Part shown: one piece after another, positions 15,506 through 23,123 of the stretch | How the letters are laid out: each line of letters opens with the position of its first letter | Position numbering within the stretch: position 1 is the first letter of the stretch | Source: Propionibacteriaceae bacterium UBA7704 | Lineage (GTDB): Bacteria; Actinomycetota; Actinomycetes; Propionibacteriales; Propionibacteriaceae | Direction: 5' to 3' | Length of the DNA stretch: 64,000 bases | NCBI GenBank assembly: GCA_002482525.1 | Contig: DLGC01000018.1 | Coordinates: 149,044-213,043, forward strand | Notes under the pieces: model-generated | The model's database searches: none | Told to the model about the DNA's origin: nothing | What the model saw: the letters and a program-made list of their open reading frames with translations, nothing else | Translations under genes and position numbers: made by a program

Positions 15506-15787
15506 GGGCGCGACCTGGTCAGCAGCGGTGATCGTCAGCGTGTGGTGAGGCCCCGGTGGTGGGTCGGTGAGCCAGGCGATGTCGCCATCAAGGCGAGCGA
15601 TGAGTCCGTCCAGGCCGGATCCGATGAAAACCCGTCCGCTCCAGGAATGCGTGTGATCGATGATCAGCCCTTTCGGGCAGTCGTCCTCAAGCCAGCGCCA
15701 GGCTGTTGAGCCAACCAGAGGCGCCGTTAGGTGTGCGCGATGGCGATTTGTTGAAGCGTCAAAGGTGATGACATACTGGAAGGCTGC
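15506..15787 (-). pseudogene. Possible remnant of a protein gene
   Basis: On the minus strand a stop-free frame runs leftwards from 15787. Its translation looks protein-like, for instance TAPLVGSTAWRWLEDD, GLIIDHTHSWSGRVFIGSG and LDGLIARLDGDIAWLTD. There is no ATG or GTG start in the appropriate place, a TAG stop precedes it, and its downstream part runs into the opposing peptide gene. I therefore read it as a decayed or truncated gene, with chance open frame in GC-rich DNA as the alternative. I cannot name a family. Otherwise the 15.5-15.8 kb gap holds only the promoter of the MFS gene. Confidence 0.3.
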
Positions 15788-15821
15788 CTAGTCACAGAAC
15801 GATTGAGAAAGAACGATAGTC

Positions 15822-17105
15822 ATGCCCACCTCCGGTCAAACGCGTGCCCTTTTGGCCAACCGCCCCTTTGTGGTGCTGCTGATCGCACGCACCCTGTCGA
15901 TGCTCGGCATGGCGTTCTCACCGGTGGCCTTGGCCTTCGGCATTCTCGCTCTGCCTGGGGCAGACGCCGGCACTTTGTCGATCGTGCTGGCGGCCAATAT
16001 GGCACCGCTGGTGATCTTCACCCTGGTAGGTGGCGTCATCGCAGATCGTTACCCGCGCAAGTTGGTGCTGATGATTGGTGAAGTGCTGGCCGCATCGGGA
16101 TGGCTTGCCATCGGTGTGATGATGCTGGTCGGGCACACACCGTTGTGGCTGCTCTGCGTTGCTGCGGCGACAGCCGGTCTTGCTTCGGGAATCATCTACC
16201 CAGCCCTGAACGGCATCATTCCTGACCTCGTGCCGGTATTCCTTCGACAGAAAGCGAACGCGTGGCTCGCCATGGGTGCCTCCGCATCCCGACTGTTGGG
16301 AGTGGTGAGCGGTGGCGCGGTCGTGGTCCTTCTCGGTGCCGGCTGGGCGCTGGTCGTCGCCGGCGGCTTCTTCGCATTGGCAGCAGGACTGCTGATGCTG
16401 CTTCCCAACCAGCGCGGCGCGATCGCCGGCGAGGGCCAGCATCCGGTTCGGCAACTCATTGAAGGGTGGAGTGAGTTCTCATCACGCCAGTGGCTGTGGG
16501 TGGTCGTACTGCAGTGGGCCTTCATGATCATGGTGCTGCAGGCCGCTGAAGGCGTGCTGGGGCCGGTCGTGGCCAATGAAGAACTCGGCGGTGCCGGGGC
16601 GTGGACCATCATTCTGGCGGGTCAGGCGGTAGGGGCCATCGTCGGAGTCGTGATGTCGATGTTCTGGCAGCCTCGGCGCCCGATCCTCACCGCCACTTTG
16701 TTCTCGCTGACCTCCGGACTGCCGGCGATCCTGCTGGGTCTGAGTGCTCCGATGTGGGCGTTGGTCGGTTCCATGTTCATGCTGGGTGTGGCGTTCGATC
16801 TCTTCGGCGTGCTGTGGATGACCACCATGCAGGATGAGGTGCCTCCAGAGTCGCTGTCGCGGGTGGCTTCCTACGATGCACTCGGTTCGCTCATGCTGGG
16901 TCCGGTGGGCCTGATGCTCGCCGGCCCTGCGATCCTGGCTTTTGGGGTTCACGCCTCGCTCATCGGAACCGGGCTATTCGCCACCGCGGTCACCGCAATG
17001 GCACTGCTCTCCCCGGAGGTGCGTCAGCTTCGCTCCCGCCGGCGCGAGCCGCTCGGCATGGATGAGGCCGTCACCGACGTCGCTTCTGCATCCCCCGTGA
17101 TGTAA
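15822..17105 (+). CDS. MFS transporter, EntS/MFS_3-like exporter
   Basis: A 427-aa protein with about twelve transmembrane helices. The loop 2-3 motif GGVIADRYPRKLVLMIGE (about 65-82) is the MFS signature and is of the form seen in multidrug and siderophore exporters of the EntS group. The N-terminus (RPFVVLLIARTLSMLGMAFS) and the ending RRREPLG are cytoplasmic. Substrate unknown. The gene stands downstream of the secreted-peptide locus and upstream of the REP-like array, so it may serve the same signalling locus, though that is context only. AGAAAGAA before ATG 15822 may be the ribosome site. Confidence 0.85.
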   Translation: MPTSGQTRALLANRPFVVLLIARTLSMLGMAFSPVALAFGILALPGADAGTLSIVLAANMAPLVIFTLVGGVIADRYPRKLVLMIGEVLAASGWLAIGVMMLVGHTPLWLLCVAAATAGLASGIIYPALNGIIPDLVPVFLRQKANAWLAMGASASRLLGVVSGGAVVVLLGAGWALVVAGGFFALAAGLLMLLPNQRGAIAGEGQHPVRQLIEGWSEFSSRQWLWVVVLQWAFMIMVLQAAEGVLGPVVANEELGGAGAWTIILAGQAVGAIVGVVMSMFWQPRRPILTATLFSLTSGLPAILLGLSAPMWALVGSMFMLGVAFDLFGVLWMTTMQDEVPPESLSRVASYDALGSLMLGPVGLMLAGPAILAFGVHASLIGTGLFATAVTAMALLSPEVRQLRSRRREPLGMDEAVTDVASASPVM

Positions 17106-17150
17106 CAAGGATGCGCGGGTTGCCCGCCCCAATGCCCCGACCTGCTTCGG

Positions 17151-17190
17151 CTGGCTGAGGAGGACGCATCAGCGTCCGTCTCGAAACCTC
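17151..17190. repeat. REP-like element, half unit
   Basis: Only the left half of the longer repeats that follow: GGCTGAGGAGGACGC, then AGCGTCCGTCTCGAAACC. It lies right after the MFS gene. Confidence 0.6.
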
Positions 17191-17205
17191 ACGCCCCTAC
17201 CCCTC

Positions 17206-17313
17206 GGTTGGTTGAGGAGGACGCTTCAGCGTCCGTCTCGAAACCTGGCGAGCTGGTTTGTGGACTGTGTCGGGGGTTTCGAGACGCTCTCTTCGTTCGC
17301 TCCTCAACCAGCC
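17206..17313. repeat. REP-like palindromic element, full unit 1
   Basis: A 108-bp imperfect palindrome. The outer arms are GGTTGAGGAG and CTCCTCAACC; inner arms are TCTCGAAACC and GGTTTCGAGA; the centre is CTGGCGAGCTGGTTTGTGGA. Short inverted GACGC/GCGTC blocks lie inside. This family of extragenic palindromes is common in Actinobacteria. Confidence 0.8.
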
Positions 17314-17357
17314 GGAGCGGGGAGGTGTTCTTGTCGAAGTCGGTTCGTGTTTCCCCC

Positions 17358-17464
17358 GGTTGGTTGAGGAGGATGCGTAGCGTCCGTCTCGAAACCTGGC
17401 GAGCTGGTTTGTGGACTGGCTCGGGGGTTTCGAGACGCTCACTTCGTTCGCTCCTCAACCAGCC
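17358..17464. repeat. REP-like palindromic element, full unit 2
   Basis: Second full unit, 107 bp, nearly identical to units 1 and 3, with GGATGCGTAGCGTCC in its left arm and CTCACTTCGTTCGCTCC in its right arm. A unique spacer of 44 bp separates it from unit 1. Confidence 0.8.
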
Positions 17465-17526
17465 GGACGGAGGGAGTGGGTGTTAACCGGCCGGGGTGGG
17501 GTTGGTGGGCGTCTGTTCTTTCCCTC

Positions 17527-17633
17527 GGGTGGTTGAGGAGGATGCGTAGCGTCCGTCCCGAAACCTGGCGAGCTGGTTTGTGGACTGTGTCGGGGGTTTC
17601 GAGACGCTCACTTCGTTCGCTCCTCAACCAGCC
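17527..17633. repeat. REP-like palindromic element, full unit 3
   Basis: Third full unit, 107 bp. It differs from unit 2 by few bases, for example GTCCCGAAACC in place of GTCTCGAAACC. It is followed at 17678-17722 by partial fragments of the right arm (ACAACCAGCCG and CTCCTCAACCAGCC). The whole array fills the space between two convergent genes and could act as a two-way terminator. Confidence 0.8.
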
Positions 17634-17728
17634 GGACGGAGGGCGCCACGTGCAGTGAGCCGGGCCGCGGCCCGCAGACAACCAGCCGCACGGAGGGGGT
17701 GGGTGCTCCTCAACCAGCCGGGCGGTGG

Positions 17729-18400
17729 CTAGCGGACGTTGAGGTAGGTGAGCACAGCGCGGACGCGGCGATTCTCCTCGTCGGGGCCGAGGTCGAGCTT
17801 GGCGAAGACGTTTGCCACGTGCTTGGCGACCGCAGCCGAGGAGACCACGAGCGCTTCGGCGATCTGGGAGTTCGACGAGCCATCGGCCATCAGCTCCAGC
17901 ACCTCGAGCTCTCGAGGAGTCAGACGCTCCAGCTTGGAATCGCCGCGTCGAGAACGCAGCAGCGAGCGCACCACCTCGGGGTCGATCACCATGCCACCAG
18001 CGGCGACCAGATCGACCGACTTCAAAAAATCGGCCACCCGTCCCACCCGCTCTTTCAACAGATAACCGGTACCGGGCGCGTTCGGTTCGGACGCCGCATC
18101 CAACAGCACCTGGGCATAGGCCGGGGCAACATACTGGCTGAGCACCAGAATCGGCAGCTTCGGGTAGCGGGCGCGAATCTGCACCGCAGCGCGCAGACCG
18201 TCGTCGGTCATGGTGGGCGGCATCCGCACATCGGTGATCACCAGGTCGGGTAGCGCGCCGGCGGCGCCCAACTCCATGACGGCATCCACCAGGGAGGGGC
18301 CGTCTTCCAGCTCGGCGGACACCTCATGACCAGCTCGTTCGAGCAGACCGACCAGTCCTGCCCGCAACAGAGCGGCGTCATCGGCCAGCACCAACCTCAT
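17729..18400 (-). CDS. NarL/LuxR-family response regulator
   Basis: A 223-aa regulator. The receiver pocket is LADDAALLRAG, the phospho-acceptor D57 lies in LVITDVRMPPTMTDDG, and the conserved lysine lies in TGYLLKERVGRV. The LuxR helix-turn-helix reads LERLTPRELEVLELMADGSS, then NSQIAEALVVSSAAVAKHV, and ends in the C-terminal helix. The start overlaps the stop of the kinase gene by 4 bp. This fits a DesR/LiaR-like actinobacterial two-component system. Its signal is unknown. Confidence 0.9.
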   Translation of the reverse strand: MRLVLADDAALLRAGLVGLLERAGHEVSAELEDGPSLVDAVMELGAAGALPDLVITDVRMPPTMTDDGLRAAVQIRARYPKLPILVLSQYVAPAYAQVLLDAASEPNAPGTGYLLKERVGRVADFLKSVDLVAAGGMVIDPEVVRSLLRSRRGDSKLERLTPRELEVLELMADGSSNSQIAEALVVSSAAVAKHVANVFAKLDLGPDEENRRVRAVLTYLNVR

Positions 18401-19656
18401 AGTGGTTGATCGTAGGGGAACGCCACGCTCACCACCGTCGGACCGCCGATCGGGCTCGACAGTTCGAAAGTGCCACCCGCAGTATGGGTGCGTTCAGCGA
18501 GCCCACTGACGCCATGGCCAGCCACCAACTGGGCACCGCCGGCGCCGTTATCAATGATCTGCACCAGCAGGCGCTGCTGACCGTACTCGAGTCGAACCGT
18601 TGCCTTCGTCGCGCGGGAATGGCGGCTCACATTGGTCAGCCCTTCAGTGGCCACGTAGTAGGCAGCGCTCTCCAACTGCGGAGGCAATGGCACTGCGGTG
18701 CCCACCAACAGGAAGGTGGTGGGAACCGGTTGGCGCGCCGCCAGTTCCTCGACCGCAGCTAACAGCCCACGGTCGGACAACACCTGCGGGTGAATCCCGT
18801 GAATCGTGTCCCGCAGCGCCGCCAGCGCATCTTCCACCGACGACTGTGCCTGCACCACCGCCTCGCGCGCCCCCTGCGGGTCTGCCTTGTCCAGCCAGTA
18901 CACCGCCTCCCCCAGTCGCATCGTGGAAACCACCAGATGCTGCTGCGCCCCGTCGTGCAGATCGCGCTCGATGCGGCGTCGCTCGGCCTCGAACAGATCG
19001 ACCAACTCACTGCGCGAACTGGTCAACTGCGCCACCTGACGATCCAACGTCGGATCCGGACGCAGCACTGCGCTGATCGTGTACGCCTGCACCGCCGCGA
19101 GAGCCCAGGCCACATAGAGACCGATGGTGAGCCACAGGTAGGTCCACAGCAGACTGAAGCCCAGCTCGATGCTCAACCCACCGGAGGTGAACGCGGCACG
19201 GATTCCCGTCGCTCCGGCGATGATCGCCACACTCAGCCCGATGCCCGGCACTGTGTCGAGAACCGCGAAAGCGACGGCGGAAGCCCAAGCCCCCAGCGAG
19301 CGGTGGTTCCGGCCCCGCAGCATGCCCTGCCAACTCGGTGGGGTTCTATCCAGATCGACCAACTCCTCGAGGCCGAGCATCATCACCCGGCGTCGCTCGA
19401 TCTGCTGGGTGGCTTCACTCACCCACGGAAAGGCCACGAATCCCAAGACGCCGACCAGCAGGCCGAACCAGCCGAAGACCACCGACGTGGCGCAGTACAA
19501 CACCGACCGCCACGCCAATGGGCTGGCGATCACCGTCAGCGGATTCCGCGGAATCGTCAACGTGGCTTTCAGATCGGCGTACGGATCGTCCACAGAGCTC
19601 ATCACCTGATCAATACTGGTCGCTGATCCCATGGAATTCAGTAGCGCCAACTCCAC
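18397..19656 (-). CDS. Sensor histidine kinase, HisKA_3 type
   Basis: A kinase of up to 419 aa. The N-terminal half has a sensor region with four hydrophobic segments (about 45-80, 120-145 and 155-195), of the type often annotated as a putative sensor domain. The phosphorylated histidine lies in RRIERDLHDGAQQHLV near residue 233. The catalytic part shows YYVATEGLTNVSRHSRA (N box) and GHGVSGLAERTHTAGGTFEL (G box). The start is uncertain: GTG 19656 has a purine run directly before it, while ATG 19632 is eight codons in. It is coupled to the response regulator gene by overlap. Confidence 0.87.
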   Translation of the reverse strand: MELALLNSMGSATSIDQVMSSVDDPYADLKATLTIPRNPLTVIASPLAWRSVLYCATSVVFGWFGLLVGVLGFVAFPWVSEATQQIERRRVMMLGLEELVDLDRTPPSWQGMLRGRNHRSLGAWASAVAFAVLDTVPGIGLSVAIIAGATGIRAAFTSGGLSIELGFSLLWTYLWLTIGLYVAWALAAVQAYTISAVLRPDPTLDRQVAQLTSSRSELVDLFEAERRRIERDLHDGAQQHLVVSTMRLGEAVYWLDKADPQGAREAVVQAQSSVEDALAALRDTIHGIHPQVLSDRGLLAAVEELAARQPVPTTFLLVGTAVPLPPQLESAAYYVATEGLTNVSRHSRATKATVRLEYGQQRLLVQIIDNGAGGAQLVAGHGVSGLAERTHTAGGTFELSSPIGGPTVVSVAFPYDQPL

Positions 19657-19676
19657 CTTTGCCGTGTCATCAGCGC

Positions 19677-19682
19677 TAGTGT
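19677..19682 (+). promoter_or_regulatory. -10 box TAGTGT for the phosphotransferase gene
   Basis: TAGTGT fits TANNNT and would start transcription near 19689, leaving a leader of about 27 bases with GAGGAG before ATG 19716. It lies in the short divergent gap with the kinase gene. Confidence 0.4.
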
Positions 19683-19715
19683 GAGGCCGCAGTTGTGCAA
19701 CATGAGGAGAAGTGG

Positions 19716-20633
19716 ATGCCCGGTCCGACGACGGTCCCGCTGCCGTCCCCGGAACTGGCGCAATGGGTGCGCAGCGTCGCGGCCGACCAGGATCCCCGAG
19801 TCACCGACTCCACCCCGGTGGTTCCGTTGTTGACCTACGGGCTGCCCACCCGTCCGATTGCCCCCATCCACTCCCAGGTCTACATCTGTGCCGGCGTGAT
19901 CGTGAAGATCCACGGTGCCCGCACCGTCCGCGACCATCTGACGCGCCGCGTTCACTGCCTGGCCGGCCCGGACATCGACCGGTTGTGGATCCAGCCGTTG
20001 ATCTTCGGACCGTTCGAGGCGCCCGACCATCGCCTGGCCACGATTTGGCCACGCGTGAGCGTGCTGGGCACCATCGATACACCGCCCTGGCCCGAAGTCG
20101 GGGTGCTGCTGGCCAAACTGCATCGGCTCCCGATCCGGGACAACCCGCCACGCCTGGGCGGGCACACCCGCCTGGAGCGCGCCGTGAAATACCTCCACGA
20201 CGAGCAGCCTGATTTGGCGTGGCTGGCGGCCATCGGTCGAACCCTGATCGAGCAGCTGGCCGAGCCCAGCCGAGTGACCTTCGCCCACGGCGACTTCCAT
20301 CTGGGACAACTGGGCCACACGCCGCTGCGCCGTAGCTGGAAGCTGATGGATATCGACAACTTCGGCATCGGAAATCCGGCCTGGGACTTGGGGACGCCGG
20401 CAACCTTCTGGGCGTCCGGCTTGTTGGCCGACGAGGCCTGGAACGTCCTCCTGGACTCCTACCGCGACGCCGGTGGGCCAGCGATTCCGGCCAGCGGTGA
20501 CCCGTGGCCGGCGCTCAACCTGCCGACCCAGGCCTCAGCCCTGATCGCCGTCACCCAGCATCTGATCAACAACGCCGATCCCGAGGCCACCGCCGCCCTG
20601 GTCGAGGTGTGCCGTCGGCTGGCCCGAGACTGA
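19716..20633 (+). CDS. Aminoglycoside phosphotransferase (APH)-fold kinase
   Basis: A 305-aa protein from ATG 19716, preceded by GAGGAGAAG. The APH catalytic loop is clear: VTFAHGDFHLGQLG (Brenner motif HGDxHxxQ), followed by the metal-binding LMDIDNFGIGNPAWDLG (DxD/DFG equivalent). The N-terminal lobe is short and the ATP-binding lysine may be in GVIVKIHGARTV. APH-fold enzymes phosphorylate small molecules such as aminoglycosides, homoserine, choline or sugars, and the substrate cannot be told from the sequence. It stands just upstream of the GH3 gene on the same strand, with an 89-bp gap holding a separate possible -10 (TACCAT), so they may be independent units. Confidence 0.8.
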   Translation: MPGPTTVPLPSPELAQWVRSVAADQDPRVTDSTPVVPLLTYGLPTRPIAPIHSQVYICAGVIVKIHGARTVRDHLTRRVHCLAGPDIDRLWIQPLIFGPFEAPDHRLATIWPRVSVLGTIDTPPWPEVGVLLAKLHRLPIRDNPPRLGGHTRLERAVKYLHDEQPDLAWLAAIGRTLIEQLAEPSRVTFAHGDFHLGQLGHTPLRRSWKLMDIDNFGIGNPAWDLGTPATFWASGLLADEAWNVLLDSYRDAGGPAIPASGDPWPALNLPTQASALIAVTQHLINNADPEATAALVEVCRRLARD

Positions 20634-20723
20634 GCCTTACGGCAGGTCGCACCCGGTGCTATCGGGCGTGGATGTCTACCATCAGGTGAGTCAGGATCGT
20701 TCGCTGGGTGAGAGGATCACGAC

Positions 20724-23120
20724 ATGGCCGCCGGGCAGGACGCGTCCGGGTCAGGAAGTGCGCTACGCAAGGCGGCAGCCCGAGTAGTGAATGCACTGAA
20801 CCGGGACCAAAAGATCGACCTGCTCTCCGGCAGCGGCTCCTGGCACACCACCGCGATCCCCGAGCACGACATCCCTGCAGTGTTGATGATCGACGGACCC
20901 CACGGCCTGCGCAAACAACGCGACCTGACCGATGAGGTGGGCCTGGGTGATTCCGAGCCGGCCACCTGCTTCCCGCCAGCAGTCACCTTGGGTTCCACCT
21001 GGGATGTGGACCTGGTCGAGCAAGTGGGAGCGGCGCTCGGACGCGAAGCGCGTGCCGCCCGGGTTGGCGTCCTGTTGGGACCGGGGCTGAACCTCAAGCG
21101 CCACCCCGCCGCTGGGCGCAACTTCGAGTACTTCTCCGAAGATCCACTGCTCAGCGGCGCCCTGGCGGCGGCCATGGTTCGCGGCATTCAGTCCGAGGGT
21201 GTGGGAGCTTGCGTCAAACACTTCGCGGCCAACAACCAGGAGACCGGTCGAATGCGTTCGGATTCGATCATCGACGAGCGCACCCTGCGAGAGCTGTACC
21301 TGGCCGGATTCGAGATCGCGATCCGCGATGGCCGTCCCTGGGCGGTGATGTCCTCCTACAACCTGATCAACGGTGAGCACACCGGCGAATCACGCCGACT
21401 GCTCACCGACATCCTGCGCACCGAGTGGGGCTTCGACGGACTGGTCATGAGTGACTGGTTCGCGGTGGCCGACCGTCCGGCCGGAATCGCAGCCGGCATG
21501 GATCTGGAGATGCCTGCCAGCGACCATGCCTGGGACGCCCGAGTGCGCGCCGCCGTCGCCGACGGCACCCTCGCCGAGGCCGATCTCGACCAGGCCTGCA
21601 TTCGCGTGGTGGAACTGGCCCTGCGCACGGTCAGCGGTCGCCGCGTCCACAACGGCGCGGTGGACTTCGACGCCCATCACGGGCTGGCCCGGCGCGCGGC
21701 CGCCGCCGGCACGGTGCTGCTCACCAACGATGGGGTGCTGCCGCTGGCAGGGTCGGAGAAGATCGCGTTGATCGGCGCCTTCGCTGACACGCCGCGCATT
21801 CAGGGCGCCGGAAGCTCCCTGGTCAACCCTACGCGCGTCGACACTCTGCTCGATGAACTGCGCCAGCGGCTGGGAGATCAGCTCTCCTATGCGCCCGGTT
21901 ATGACCCGCGAACCGGCGAGACTACTGCTGAGCTGCTGGCAGAGGTCCGTGCCGTCGCAGCCGAGGCCGACGTCGCCGTCCTGGTCGTCGGGTTGACCGA
22001 CGGTGAAGAATCCGAGGCCTTCGACCGCACCGATCTGCGACTGCCGGAGGCTGCCGACACCCTGGTGCAGATCGTGACCGCGGTCAATCGACGCACCGTG
22101 GTGGTCCTGGTGAACGGTGCACCGCTGGGGCTGCCCTGGGCCGATCAACCTGCCGCCCTCCTGGAGGCCTACCTGGGTGGGCAGGCCGGCGGCGCGGCGC
22201 TGGCCGACATCCTGCTGGGTGACGCCGATCCGGCGGGCCGGCTGGCTGAGAGCTTCCCGATCTGTGCAGCCGAGCTGCCTGCGTCGGCGACTTTCGCCAC
22301 CACGCCCACCCAGGTGCGCTATCTGGAGACCTGCCATGTGGGTTATCGCTTCCACGACAGCTTCGCCGTCGCGCCGCGCTTCTGCTTCGGACACGGGCTG
22401 AGCTACACCAGCTTCGAATACGGTCCGGTGAAGGTCAGCGGACGCGGCACCGATCGCACGATCACCGTGCCGATCACCAACACCGGTGCCAGGGCCGGCA
22501 CTGAGGTGGTGCAGCTTTACACACACCCGGTTCACTCGGTGGTGCATCGTCCCGATCAGGAGCTGAAAGCCTTCGCCAGCGTCCACCTGCAGGCCGGTGA
22601 GAGTCGGCGGGTGAGCCTTGAGCTGAACTCCCGCAGCTTCGCCGTCTACGACGTCGCCGATTCCGCCTGGCGTGTCGAAGGCGGGAGTTACGAGATTCGC
22701 ATCGGGGCGTCTTCCCGAGACATTCGTGGCAGCGTGAAGCTGACTATCAAGTCCGACGACGTTGTGCACGAAGTGGCGGGCCCGGCCTCCGCAATCGCCT
22801 CCGAGGCGGAGTTCGCCCGGCTACTGGGTGGCCCCGTGCCGACGCCGCGTCCGCTGTGGCCACTGCACGAGGACTCCACCATCGCCGACCTCACCGGGAC
22901 CTGGTTGGGACGCCGCCTGCGCGCGGTGTTGTTGACCGTAGCCAATCGCACTCTGGGCCTGACCGAGGACCATCCCGACGCCGCCTTGATCTATGGAGCT
23001 TTCGACGAAATGCCCCTGCGCACCCTGGTGGCCCGATCCGGCGGCAGGCTCGGCTTCCGGGGGCTGGCCGCGCTGCTGGCAGTGCTCAATAGTCTGGGCG
23101 AGCCCCGCCAGCAGCGCTGA
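20724..23120 (+). CDS. Glycoside hydrolase family 3, beta-glucosidase-like
   Basis: A 798-aa intracellular enzyme without signal peptide. The (beta/alpha)8 domain carries MIDGPHGLRKQ, GPGLNLKRHPAAGRNFEYFS, then KHFAANNQETGR and the nucleophile aspartate (about D244) in GLVMSDWFAVADRP. The alpha/beta sandwich domain follows with GTVLLTNDGVLPL and FCFGHGLSYTSFEY. A fibronectin III-like domain (FnIII) spans about 580-672. A further 125-residue tail of unknown role resembles that of some bifidobacterial and propionibacterial GH3 enzymes. Likely substrates are beta-glucosides or oligosaccharides taken up from outside. GAGAGGA precedes ATG 20724. Confidence 0.92.
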   Translation: MAAGQDASGSGSALRKAAARVVNALNRDQKIDLLSGSGSWHTTAIPEHDIPAVLMIDGPHGLRKQRDLTDEVGLGDSEPATCFPPAVTLGSTWDVDLVEQVGAALGREARAARVGVLLGPGLNLKRHPAAGRNFEYFSEDPLLSGALAAAMVRGIQSEGVGACVKHFAANNQETGRMRSDSIIDERTLRELYLAGFEIAIRDGRPWAVMSSYNLINGEHTGESRRLLTDILRTEWGFDGLVMSDWFAVADRPAGIAAGMDLEMPASDHAWDARVRAAVADGTLAEADLDQACIRVVELALRTVSGRRVHNGAVDFDAHHGLARRAAAAGTVLLTNDGVLPLAGSEKIALIGAFADTPRIQGAGSSLVNPTRVDTLLDELRQRLGDQLSYAPGYDPRTGETTAELLAEVRAVAAEADVAVLVVGLTDGEESEAFDRTDLRLPEAADTLVQIVTAVNRRTVVVLVNGAPLGLPWADQPAALLEAYLGGQAGGAALADILLGDADPAGRLAESFPICAAELPASATFATTPTQVRYLETCHVGYRFHDSFAVAPRFCFGHGLSYTSFEYGPVKVSGRGTDRTITVPITNTGARAGTEVVQLYTHPVHSVVHRPDQELKAFASVHLQAGESRRVSLELNSRSFAVYDVADSAWRVEGGSYEIRIGASSRDIRGSVKLTIKSDDVVHEVAGPASAIASEAEFARLLGGPVPTPRPLWPLHEDSTIADLTGTWLGRRLRAVLLTVANRTLGLTEDHPDAALIYGAFDEMPLRTLVARSGGRLGFRGLAALLAVLNSLGEPRQQR

Positions 23121-23123
23121 GGT

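Noticed and set aside
17197..17681. Overlapping frames of 80-92 codons with repeated SKPPSQSTNQLARF-like words
   Set aside because: They are translations of the REP-like palindromes; the words recur because the DNA repeats, not because of protein selection.
17151..17722. Possible CRISPR array
   Set aside because: Units are about 107 bp long palindromes with irregular spacers and no cas genes nearby.
21390..22769. 459-codon frame opposite the GH3 gene
   Set aside because: Antisense to the conserved catalytic and Fn3-like domains of the glycosidase; composition is not protein-like.
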